DNA from: Enterococcus mundtii
GTDB taxonomy: Bacteria; Bacillota; Bacilli; Lactobacillales; Enterococcaceae
Length of the DNA stretch: 64,000 nt
Direction: 5' to 3'
Assembly: GCF_002813755.1 (NCBI RefSeq)
Contig: NZ_CP018061.1
Span: forward strand, 1,850,001 to 1,914,000
The notes below the pieces were generated by a model, which was given only the letters and a program-made list of their open reading frames with translations, ran no database searches and was not told the DNA's origin. Positions 43,608 through 51,783 of the stretch are shown piece by piece. A program made the translations under genes and the position numbers. The first letter of the stretch is position 1, and every line of letters starts with the position of its first letter.

Positions 43608-44600
43608 TCATCTATCTGATACACTATCAAAATTTAAAAATATTTTCTTTTTTTTCTTTTCTGCCTCCTCTAAAGCCTGACGATAGTCAGAGATTGGATA
43701 TACAGGAGCTGTGGTTAGTAGATTCAATTGTCCCTCCTCAACCAAACGGAATAATTGTTGAAATACTTTCTGCCATTCTTCATTTGAAACCGAGTCAGCC
43801 CAGTGCCTTAGATGATAGACTTTGGCTTGGATCGGCAACGTATGGAGAAATGACCAATCAACTTGTTGACCAGATAGCAACCCGATCGCAATGAACTTCC
43901 CATAAGGTTGGACCGCTCGTGCAAGGATCTCACCACTTTCCCCTCCAACTTGATCAACGGCTGCGCGGACCCCTTTGGCATTTGTATGTGCCAAAATTTG
44001 AGTCAATGTTGTTTCTTCATCCCAAACAACGACCAAATCTGCTCCTAGTTCGGTTAACTCTTCTTTATATTTTTCGTGTCGAACAATTACAATGACTTTA
44101 AATGATAAAATTTTACTCAATTGGATAAAAATTCTGCTAATGGAGGAATTTCCTGCATTAAGCAAAACATGATCTCCTTTATTCAGGTCCAATTCTTTTG
44201 TACAGATCAACCAAGCAGTTACAGGATTGATGTACATTTGAGCAGCTGTCAGTCGATCGATCGAAGACGGGACAATAATGAGGTCTTTCTTTGATACTAT
44301 GTGATAGGTTTGCCAAGTTCCTGCTACTCGTAGTGGTAAGACGTATTGTCCTATCATTTGCTCATCCTGAGGATCAGTGACTTGGATTACTTCCCCGACA
44401 CCTTCATATCCAGCGATTTGTGGCAAGCTAATACGGTGCGCATAAGCCCCATGGATTGGTATCAAATCAGAAGGATTGATTGGCGCCATCAGCATTTTGA
44501 CCAAGACTTCTCCTTGTCTTAAAGTGAGTGGCTGCTCTTCTAGTTGCACAACCTCTTGCGGTAAACCAAACTCTCGGTAAATCAGACAGTGATTTTTCAT
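43608..44600 (-). CDS. MDR-family zinc-type alcohol dehydrogenase / quinone oxidoreductase-like protein
   Basis: The 330-residue protein starts MKNHCLIYREFGLPQEVVQL; GGAGAAAAAA fixes this start although the frame is open upstream. The GroES-like domain has EVLVKMLMAPINPSDLIPI and QIAGYEGVGEVIQV, and the Rossmann part has HVLLNAGNSSISRIFIQLSKIL. No catalytic zinc cysteine/His set is seen, which places it with enoyl-reductase or quinone-reductase types (ETR-like) using NADPH. The substrate is unknown. The gene seems monocistronic. Confidence 0.88.
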   Translation of the reverse strand: MKNHCLIYREFGLPQEVVQLEEQPLTLRQGEVLVKMLMAPINPSDLIPIHGAYAHRISLPQIAGYEGVGEVIQVTDPQDEQMIGQYVLPLRVAGTWQTYHIVSKKDLIIVPSSIDRLTAAQMYINPVTAWLICTKELDLNKGDHVLLNAGNSSISRIFIQLSKILSFKVIVIVRHEKYKEELTELGADLVVVWDEETTLTQILAHTNAKGVRAAVDQVGGESGEILARAVQPYGKFIAIGLLSGQQVDWSFLHTLPIQAKVYHLRHWADSVSNEEWQKVFQQLFRLVEEGQLNLLTTAPVYPISDYRQALEEAEKKKKKIFLNFDSVSDR

Positions 44601-44696
44601 TTTTTTCTCCTTTGGTGATCGTTGGGTTCTTTTAACCAGTGTATCATTTCCCTGAAATAAAAAGAAGACTGTGTGCCACCCTAGAAACGAATAAAC

Positions 44697-44809
44697 GGTG
44701 GGAACAGAAGTACTATCTTCGACAAAAAGACGACGGCCACAAAAATTTAAAGAAGCAATTTTCATGGCTGTCGCTTTATTTTTTGAGACTAAAAACTTCT
44801 ATTCCCACC
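44697..44809. repeat. Imperfect-palindrome repeat, copy 2
   Basis: Outer arms GGTGGGAACAGAAG (44697-44710) and CTTCTATTCCCACC (44796-44809) pair with one mismatch. Inner arms 44729-44747 and 44757-44774 pair around TAAAGAAGC. The order of arms and the central CCACAAAAATTTAAAGAA correspond to copy 1 at 24119-24234. It lies between two minus-strand genes and may also end the upstream transcript. Confidence 0.78.
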
Positions 44810-44884
44810 TCTTGTGCTATGATCAATGAACTAAGTAGCCTTGGGATCATAGCACGTTACAGATCACTTCCTAGCAACTACGTA

Positions 44885-47308
44885 TCAGTTGACGGCTACG
44901 ACTGTTACTTTGACTGTTTTTTCCCCAAACCCATACTGATTCGCCATCAGTACCACTTCGTATTCGCCAGGAATAGGCAACACGTTGTTCTCTTTGATGA
45001 CTGCACCTTTCACGACTTTGCCATCACTATAGACGGTTCGTGCATTTGTTGCTTTGATGATAGAGGCATCATCTATTTCATCCACCGTAATAACGGCATC
45101 TTCTGCCATAAACACATAGCCTTCTGTCAAATTTTCAGAACGAACGATCACTTTGACTGTTTTCTCAATATCCCCTTTATCAATACCAATCGTTACTTCA
45201 TAGTAGCCAACTTCATCTTTGACTGTCGATGCTTTGATCACTGGTAACGCTTCTACTGGTTGACCAGATAAATCCGTTACAGTGGCCCCGACCGCCACTA
45301 AAATTGATTGGTCATCGGTCTGACCGACAGTTACAGCAGCATCCGCTGCGCTTAAAATATACTCTTGTTGTGGTAGTTGTTCCCCAACTACTTTGATTTT
45401 CACTGTTTTTTCTACACGGTCATCTTGTTCGATACCGATTGTCGCTTCATACTCTCCTGGAGTATCTTTCACTGTACTAGCCTTGATAATCGGTGTACCT
45501 TGTTTTCCTAGCGTTTGGTTGAACACATACGCGTTCGTTGCTATAAGAAGGGAATAATCATCGGTCTGGCCGACCATCACTTCTGCATCGTCTGCTAACA
45601 ATATATAATCAAAAGCAGGATTTTCAGAATCATTTTCTTCAATCGTTACAGTGACTGTTTTTTCAACCGAAGGGTTTTGCTTAATCCCTAGAGTGACTTG
45701 GTAAACACCAACTTCCGCTTTGATTGTTGAATCTTTAACGATAACAGTGATCGCTCTTCCCTGACTATCATAGGCATAGGCGTTCGTTGCTTCGATGATT
45801 GAACGATCATCTGTACGTTCGATCGTAGTAAACCCATCATTGGCGTAAAGTTCATAGGACAATTCAGGTTCAGTTGTATCCTCACCAATGACTGTCACTT
45901 GGATTTTCTGCTCGATTGAAAGGTCTTTATCAACTGTAATCGTTGCTTCATAGATACCTGCTTTGTTTTCAACGGTTGACGATTTGATCATTGGATAGGC
46001 TTCATAGGATAAACCACCATCTTTGTCAACGACTTCTGCACCACTTGCCCAGAGGATCGCTTCCTCATCCGTTTGATCAACTTCCAAAGTGACATTTGTT
46101 TCCCACACATTCAAGCGATACTTTGGTTGGTTCTCTAGCTGTTGAACAGTCACCTTCACCTTTTTTTCAACAGCAGCATCTTGTTCAATCCCAAATATGA
46201 CCTCGTAGGTTCCAGGAGTATCTTGCACCGTTGATTCTTTGATGATTACTCTTGCCACTTTTCCTGTTGTTACATCAAAAGCATAAGCTCCGCTTGCATC
46301 TATCAACGATTGTTCATCTGTATGACCAACATAAACTGTTGCATCCTCAGCGAGAAATTGATATTCGTGAACACCTGTCACTCCATCATTTTCTTGCATC
46401 ACAGTGACAGTGATCATTTTTTCAAGACTTAGATCTTTATCTACAGCAATCAGTGCCTTGTAAGTTCCTGGGATGTCTTGCACAGTCGATGACTTGATCA
46501 CGGCTTTTGCATCCACTGCTTCACCACGCTGATTCGTGATCTCGACATTAGCAGCTGCGATGATTGAAGCATCATCCGTTTGTCCTACCATGACTGTAGC
46601 ATCTTGCGCACTGAATGTGTAACTTTCTTTATCTGTGATAGTAACTTTGATCGTACGCTCCACCCGAGGATCTTCTTTGATCCCTAATGTCATTTCATAC
46701 TCACCTAATTGATTTTCAACGGTTGAGCTTTTTACGATCACATCAAATAACTCGCCCTTTTCATTACGTGCATAGGCACCAGCAACTTTTAGAATGTAAT
46801 CAGTATCAGTTTGTCCTACTAGTACGGTCACGTCTTCTGCTAAAATCGTATATTTTGTTTCTTGCTTATCATTTAAAACTGTAACGTTTACTGTCTTTTC
46901 CACACTGGCATCTTCTTTTAAGCCAATGGTCATCTGATATTCCCCTGGCTTTTCTTCAACAGTTGTTCCTTTGATATAAGGTGTGAAGCCACTTAGCGGC
47001 TCCCCTTCTTCATCAACGACTTTCACATCTGCAGCCACTAAGAGTGAGGCAGAGTCAATTCTTTCGGGCAAGACAGTGGCATCATAAGCGACTAACTCAT
47101 ACTTTTGTTCTAAACTATTGATTTGTTCTTGGACGGAGGTGATTGATCCTAGTAAAGACTGATTTAGTTGACTCGTCTGTATAGAATCATTCTCCTTGCT
47201 CTTTTCTACTGATTGATTTGCAGCTGACACATGGGAAACTGGCACCATCATTGTTGACACAGTGAGACCGAGCAACATCAATTGACACATTGTTTTCCTT
47301 TTTTTCAT
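44885..47308 (-). CDS. Secreted protein with nine Ig-like tandem repeats
   Basis: About 807 residues from MKKRKTMCQLMLLGLTVSTM (signal peptide to AAN at about 30). After a short coiled segment (residues 45-70) come nine repeats of about 75-85 residues, each of the form YxxxAxDxTVxVGQTDxxSIxxAxxA, V-I-K-x-S-T-V-x-x-x-P-G-x-Y-E, EKTVKVTV. They look like bacterial Ig-like/MucBP-related modules. There is no LPXTG, WxL or membrane anchor at the end (EKTVKVTVVAVN), so the protein is free or held non-covalently. AGGAGG lies 12 nt before the chosen ATG. Function unknown. Confidence 0.85.
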   Translation of the reverse strand: MKKRKTMCQLMLLGLTVSTMMVPVSHVSAANQSVEKSKENDSIQTSQLNQSLLGSITSVQEQINSLEQKYELVAYDATVLPERIDSASLLVAADVKVVDEEGEPLSGFTPYIKGTTVEEKPGEYQMTIGLKEDASVEKTVNVTVLNDKQETKYTILAEDVTVLVGQTDTDYILKVAGAYARNEKGELFDVIVKSSTVENQLGEYEMTLGIKEDPRVERTIKVTITDKESYTFSAQDATVMVGQTDDASIIAAANVEITNQRGEAVDAKAVIKSSTVQDIPGTYKALIAVDKDLSLEKMITVTVMQENDGVTGVHEYQFLAEDATVYVGHTDEQSLIDASGAYAFDVTTGKVARVIIKESTVQDTPGTYEVIFGIEQDAAVEKKVKVTVQQLENQPKYRLNVWETNVTLEVDQTDEEAILWASGAEVVDKDGGLSYEAYPMIKSSTVENKAGIYEATITVDKDLSIEQKIQVTVIGEDTTEPELSYELYANDGFTTIERTDDRSIIEATNAYAYDSQGRAITVIVKDSTIKAEVGVYQVTLGIKQNPSVEKTVTVTIEENDSENPAFDYILLADDAEVMVGQTDDYSLLIATNAYVFNQTLGKQGTPIIKASTVKDTPGEYEATIGIEQDDRVEKTVKIKVVGEQLPQQEYILSAADAAVTVGQTDDQSILVAVGATVTDLSGQPVEALPVIKASTVKDEVGYYEVTIGIDKGDIEKTVKVIVRSENLTEGYVFMAEDAVITVDEIDDASIIKATNARTVYSDGKVVKGAVIKENNVLPIPGEYEVVLMANQYGFGEKTVKVTVVAVN

Positions 47309-47728
47309 AATGTAGATCATCCTCCTAAGAAAATTTAGCTCACCAATTATCTATGAATAGATTCTTCACCCATTCATAGCCCCCTTTTATTGGCGGTTTT
47401 TTGTAAAGAAATAACAATCCACATCCTTTACACCAAGAATAATAACACCATTTATCATCATTATCGTGCTTATTATTTCCTATTATAGAAATAAATTAAC
47501 ACCAATAAATTAGAATTATTCGCCATTGATTATTGCTATAAAAGAACGCTGAATTATTAGAATTCTCCCAGTATCATATTTTTTTAAAGAAATAAAAAAA
47601 AGAACATTAAAATGTTCCAACTATGATTCTATGGATTCTCCATTACTGATCAACCATTTGATGATATACTTGATTGATGAAACCCTTATCAAATAGTCAC
47701 AATAAGCAATGGAAGGAGTGATGCTTTT
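47309..47728. other. Divergent gap between the nine-repeat protein gene and the toroid protein gene
   Basis: This is 420 nt of AT-rich sequence that should hold two divergent promoters. A small hairpin, GAACATT-AA-AATGTTC (about 47602-47617), is seen after a poly-A stretch. No open frame with a ribosome site occurs, and no known operator was recognised. Confidence 0.5.
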
Positions 47729-48610
47729 ATGGATACAGCTTATCGATTAAAAATGAAAATACAACAAAATGAGCCGATTGAAGATCCGATGCTCTATCTT
47801 GAGCAATCACTGATCGTCAAAAAATATGAGCAACAAGAGAATCTATCCAGTCTAGGTAAAATTTTTGCTTTAATCGGTTTAGCAGAAATCCCTTATGCAA
47901 ATCAATTACCAGTTACCCAGTCATTGATCCAATATGTAGAAGAAATGGTTGCGACACCAGACGGTTTTTCTTATACCGGAAAAGCAGAAGATATCGTTCC
48001 TTGTTACAACGCGATGTTACTGGAGACCTATGTTCGTCTCGGTTTAGGACAGACACTCCCTGCCCAGCGAGCACTCACGTGGATCAAAAACTATCAGCTC
48101 TTTGAACGTAATCAAACAACCTCGTGGACAGGACGTGGTATTTGCCAACATGGTGGTTGCTTAAGAAAAACTCCTTGTTACATTGGCATCGGAAAAAGTG
48201 TTCGTGCATTGATCACTTATCAAAAAATGGTGGATCAATCTGATCCACAAGTAAAACAAATGATTACTGATGGTGTGATATATATGGAAAAACATCAATG
48301 GTTCAAACGTTTGTCGAATGGACAGCCCATTTCTGCACATATTACAGAAAATATGTTTCCACAAGGCTATGTTTTATCCCTGACCGATCTTATCTACATT
48401 GCTTCTCATACTAATGACCTTGATCAAGAGGCTTTACAACCTTTGATTGACTTATTACAAATGAAGCAGACTAAAACAAAAGGTTGGAAAAATGAATATA
48501 TCTATCGCTATAATGGGTACCAACCATTCAGTATGCGCCGTCATGACTGTCTTTGGATCACTGAAATGGTTTTACAGTTTATTCATACAAATTCGTTAAA
48601 ATCATTTTAA
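47729..48610 (+). CDS. Alpha/alpha-toroid (terpene cyclase/prenyltransferase-like) protein of unknown function
   Basis: The 293-residue soluble protein is helical, with repeated helix pairs as in prenyltransferase/squalene-cyclase toroids (GKAEDIVPCYNAMLLETYVRLG, GKSVRALITYQKMVDQSDPQV, LTDLIYIASHTNDL). Conserved-looking cysteines cluster in GRGICQHGGCLRKTPCYIG, with another in RRHDCLWITEMVL, suggesting metal binding or catalysis. No DxDD cyclase motif is seen. GGAAGGAGTGATG precedes the ATG. Family members of this size have no firmly established role, and I do not assign one. Confidence 0.75.
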   Translation: MDTAYRLKMKIQQNEPIEDPMLYLEQSLIVKKYEQQENLSSLGKIFALIGLAEIPYANQLPVTQSLIQYVEEMVATPDGFSYTGKAEDIVPCYNAMLLETYVRLGLGQTLPAQRALTWIKNYQLFERNQTTSWTGRGICQHGGCLRKTPCYIGIGKSVRALITYQKMVDQSDPQVKQMITDGVIYMEKHQWFKRLSNGQPISAHITENMFPQGYVLSLTDLIYIASHTNDLDQEALQPLIDLLQMKQTKTKGWKNEYIYRYNGYQPFSMRRHDCLWITEMVLQFIHTNSLKSF

Positions 48611-48845
48611 AAAAATGGTCGATATATAACAAAGGAACCTAATTTTATTTTTATAGCTGTTATTAAAAAAACAAAGGTTTAACATGATCAACTAATCACA
48701 AACTAATATAAATCATGGTTTCCTATATAATAACTCCTTATTCTTATTTTGAAATCAAAAAAAACATTTTGTTATGATACTATTAATAGTTTTAAAAATA
48801 ACACAGAAATGGTATTATTTATTTACGAAGATAATAGAGGAGTGA

Positions 48846-49106
48846 ATGATGTTGGTTCAGTTAAGCAAGTTTTTATTTTGGTTTCCTTTATGTATTGCCG
48901 TGCTAGCATTTTTTTATTTCTTTAAATTAACTAAGCGCACTTTCTTGGTGTTCCTAGCTGCATGTCCAGTGATTTATTTTATCACTAAAATCATGGCATA
49001 CTACTTTTACGATTCTCTGAGGGTGTTTGTATATTACGAAATCGGCCTTCTAATATCTGTGATTTTTTTTATCAGTGTGCTTTATTATTTCTATAAAAAA
49101 CGCTAA
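48846..49106 (+). CDS. Small three-span membrane protein, unknown function
   Basis: The 86-residue protein has three hydrophobic helices (about 6-25, 30-50 and 60-82), a basic KLTKR between the first two and a C-terminal YKKR. GAGGAGTGA lies directly upstream of two consecutive ATGs (48846 and 48849), either of which could be used. It stands alone before a bidirectional terminator. It resembles no family I can name. Confidence 0.72.
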   Translation: MMLVQLSKFLFWFPLCIAVLAFFYFFKLTKRTFLVFLAACPVIYFITKIMAYYFYDSLRVFVYYEIGLLISVIFFISVLYYFYKKR

Positions 49107-49120
49107 CTGACAGAAAGAGA

Positions 49121-49164
49121 TTGTGATCCCTATGCTAAGACTCGTGTTAACATAAGGATCACAA
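49121..49164. terminator. Bidirectional terminator between the small membrane protein and DUF916 genes
   Basis: TTGTGATCC (49121-49129) and GGATCACAA (49156-49164) form a 9-bp stem followed by CCCCTTTT on the plus strand. Flanking genes are convergent. Confidence 0.75.
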
Positions 49165-49174
49165 CCCCTTTTGG

Positions 49175-50182
49175 TTACTCTTCTTTTTTCTTCTTACGTA
49201 TGAATAGAAAATAAATGATCAATAGAATGATAACCCCAAGTAAGACACCCACAACTACATAGACCCACGTCGGGATCGACTGTTGATTTACTTCAGAGAT
49301 TGCTACCTTATTCACTTCTTTCGCATCACTCTCACTGATGGTAAATTTGCGATCGAATACCCACTCGTTGTCTTTTGCATCTGAGATTGTCAAATGCAAG
49401 GAATAATCTCCCGCTTCCAGTCGCTCATTGTCCCAATCGATCGCAAATCGATACGTCGACAAGGGCGCCATTTGCATCTCTTTATCATAGGATACTTCTT
49501 TTATGACTTCCTCTGTGGCATCTTTCACCTCAGCTACATATTTCAAATGACCGATCGCATCCATCGTTGGATTCTTCAAGGTTGCTACCACACTTGTTTT
49601 CCCAAATGAAATGGCTGGTTCGACGCCTGCCAATTCCACCTTTCTTTGCACTTCATTCGTGTTATTCGTTAATTTCAATCCTAAGACATAGCCATAATTA
49701 TTAACGATTTGTCCCTCTTGTTCCGCTTGACCTACTTTCATGACATGGATGGCTGCCAAGATTTGTCCATCAAATTCTTTTTCTGGCATTGTAAGGTCAA
49801 CGCTAACTTCTTGCGACTTTCCACCAGCTAAAGTGATGCTTTCTGGAACTTTCGCAATGTTGTCGATTTGAAATTCGTCCGGTATATCTGGTTCATCCAT
49901 TGGTTGCGTATAATCAATAAATCCTTGATCATTCGTATAGGCTTGGTTGACTGCAACCTGATAAGTTGACTCTCCATTCGATGTATTTTCTATCAGGAAC
50001 TTGATCGTTTGTTTTTGACCAGGTTCTAGTTGTAAATCAAAATAAGTTAATTTTTTATTGGCTTGATTTTCTGGAATAATTGCTTTGATATGAAAGCCCA
50101 CTTCACTCTCAGTCTCTGCCTCGGTGACTAAGGGGAAGCAAAAAGTAAACATGAAACAAATGGCTAAAATTATTTTCCGCAT
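49175..50182 (-). CDS. DUF916/DUF3324 membrane protein of the WxL locus
   Basis: The 335-residue protein has a signal peptide (RKIILAICFMFTFCFPLVTEAE) and an extracellular DUF916-type domain (TYFDLQLEPGQKQTIKFLIENTSNGESTYQV). A second domain follows (QILAAIHVMKVGQAEQEG, with NNYGYVLGLKLTNN), then a C-terminal span (TWVYVVVGVLLGVIILLIIYFLFI) and a KKKKEE tail. Such proteins accompany WxL proteins and are thought to bind them or peptidoglycan at the membrane. ATG at 50182 (GAGGTG upstream) was preferred to GTG at 50185. It is the last gene of the operon. Confidence 0.92.
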   Translation of the reverse strand: MRKIILAICFMFTFCFPLVTEAETESEVGFHIKAIIPENQANKKLTYFDLQLEPGQKQTIKFLIENTSNGESTYQVAVNQAYTNDQGFIDYTQPMDEPDIPDEFQIDNIAKVPESITLAGGKSQEVSVDLTMPEKEFDGQILAAIHVMKVGQAEQEGQIVNNYGYVLGLKLTNNTNEVQRKVELAGVEPAISFGKTSVVATLKNPTMDAIGHLKYVAEVKDATEEVIKEVSYDKEMQMAPLSTYRFAIDWDNERLEAGDYSLHLTISDAKDNEWVFDRKFTISESDAKEVNKVAISEVNQQSIPTWVYVVVGVLLGVIILLIIYFLFIRKKKKEE

Positions 50183-50309
50183 CACTACACCTCATTTATC
50201 GATTCATTTGGTTTTTCCCATAGATTTGATCATGAACAAAAACCTATAGAAAGAATTGAAGCAATCGCTGAATGCGATTGCTCCAATCTTCTCAATTCGG
50301 GCACAGCCA

Positions 50310-50885
50310 TTAAGAAGCATTTGCCGTATTGTACAATTGATAATTGATCGTACCGTTCAAGACATTATTTACTTGTAAGACATTGCTCGGATCAGTAAAA
50401 CCAATCGCGATCGATGTTACCGGAGTGGTGATTTGACCGGTATTATTTCCGGCATCTGGTGTAGTAGCTGATTGAGCGACAATTCCAGTTGCACCTGTAC
50501 CAACTAATTGTGCGCCATTGATTTGGAATGAATTCACAGTAAATGTGGCTGGCGCAGCTGCTCGCGTCAATTGATTATTCGCAACAGTTGCTCTCACTGA
50601 CCAAGCTTGAGCGATGCTATCATTTGAAACAACGATATTTCCTGGTGTACCGATCGTTCCAGTGCTAAGTGAATACGTACCATTTTCGATTTCTGTTTCA
50701 AACGCATAAGTCGCTGGAACGGCATCGAGTCTTAAATCTCCTGAAGTAGCATCGGTAATCGTCACAGTCGTCGGTGTACTTCCAGTTTGTCCTGGTACCT
50801 CTGCTGCGAATGCTGCTACCCCACCTATATTTACTAAAATCAACCCTGCGAATACTGCACTCAATGTTTTTGTTTTGTGATTCAT
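50310..50885 (-). CDS. WxL-domain cell-surface protein
   Basis: The 191-residue secreted protein has a signal peptide ending FAAEV (about residue 28) and a body almost entirely made of a WxL-like domain: TSGDLRLDAVPATYAFETEI, then AQAWSVRATVANNQL as the first Trp motif and GTINYQLYNTANAS at the C-terminus as a degenerate second motif. WxL domains bind peptidoglycan non-covalently. AAGGAGGAAT precedes the ATG. It lies between another WxL-type gene and the DUF916 gene. Confidence 0.88.
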   Translation of the reverse strand: MNHKTKTLSAVFAGLILVNIGGVAAFAAEVPGQTGSTPTTVTITDATSGDLRLDAVPATYAFETEIENGTYSLSTGTIGTPGNIVVSNDSIAQAWSVRATVANNQLTRAAAPATFTVNSFQINGAQLVGTGATGIVAQSATTPDAGNNTGQITTPVTSIAIGFTDPSNVLQVNNVLNGTINYQLYNTANAS

Positions 50886-50908
50886 TTTTATTCCTCCTTG
50901 ATTTTCAA

Positions 50909-51469
50909 TTAATCTACATCGGCAACCACATTTACGAGGTTGACCGTCTGTATCGCTTTATAGGTACCACTTGGACTATTAGCAGGAACACTCAACTTAA
51001 TACTTTCTTTCGGGAAGATCAATCGAAAGTTTTGTTTTGTTCCTTGACTGACTTTGACGAGTTCTTGCGTTTCGCCATAACTGATATTTTCTATATCATT
51101 GACTTGATAGACGGTTGTTTGTTCTGTCGTCAACTGTCCATCTTTCATAGAAAGTTTTGCTGCATATTCCTGCTGATTTTTAAAAGCAGATAAGGAATAA
51201 TCGAGTTTCCACCCATTCGTTCCAGAACGATTGTCAACCACTTCGATCACTAGATCTTGCTTTGCTGGTACTTCAATGTCCGTTTCAGGGACTGGGTAGC
51301 GATCAAAAGTCGGTGGTATCACTTTCTTTAAATAAATAGCAGGTTCGATGATTTGGACATTCACTGCTGATTTTTTCTCTTCACCCACAGAAGATGCTCG
51401 GATCTTAGAAGGGAAAGCTAACATCATTAGCAAGATAAATAGTAGCAACCATTTGATTTTAGGCTTCAT
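50909..51469 (-). CDS. WxL-operon secreted protein, divergent WxL-like
   Basis: The 186-residue protein has a signal peptide (KWLLLFILLMMLAFPSKIRAS). Its single beta-rich domain contains LVIEVVDNRSGTNGWKLDYSLSAF, where GWKLDY stands as the Trp motif. It ends SGTYKAIQTVNLVNVVADVD, which lacks a second Trp. It is probably a diverged WxL protein or partner. The ATG overlaps the stop of the LPQTG gene (CGATGA), with GGAGG upstream. Confidence 0.8.
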   Translation of the reverse strand: MKPKIKWLLLFILLMMLAFPSKIRASSVGEEKKSAVNVQIIEPAIYLKKVIPPTFDRYPVPETDIEVPAKQDLVIEVVDNRSGTNGWKLDYSLSAFKNQQEYAAKLSMKDGQLTTEQTTVYQVNDIENISYGETQELVKVSQGTKQNFRLIFPKESIKLSVPANSPSGTYKAIQTVNLVNVVADVD

Positions 51470-51771
51470 CGCTTCTGCCTCCTTGCAAGATACATCAGTC
51501 CGACAAATCCAATCAGCAATGTACCGAGAAATGCAGACGTTCCATACAACAAACTACCCGTTTGCGGAAGCATCCCCTCCGCTTGCGGTTTGCTCGTTCC
51601 ACTTTCACCCTTATCTGTGGGAGCAACTTCGTCTTTTTCATATAATTCAAACTGGATTTCTTGCTGATCGGAAGCAATCACCTCGTCGGCAAACGCAGGA
51701 GCGACTCGCACAAAGCCAGTGAACAAAACAACACTAAGCAGGAACAAAAGATTGGTAGTTATTCGCTTCAT
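51466..51771 (-). CDS. Small LPXTG-anchored surface protein
   Basis: The 101-residue protein has a signal peptide (to AFADE at about 29), a short acidic spacer (IQFELYEKDEVAPTDKG) and a standard sortase A signal: LPQTGS, a hydrophobic span (LLYGTSAFLGTLLIGFVGLMYLA) and RRQKR. Proteins of this size are constant members of WxL loci. GGAGGCGATGAG precedes the ATG. The small size leaves almost no functional domain, so a wall-anchored tether is a reasonable inference. Confidence 0.93.
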   Translation of the reverse strand: MKRITTNLLFLLSVVLFTGFVRVAPAFADEVIASDQQEIQFELYEKDEVAPTDKGESGTSKPQAEGMLPQTGSLLYGTSAFLGTLLIGFVGLMYLARRQKR

Positions 51772-51783
51772 CTCATCGCCTCC

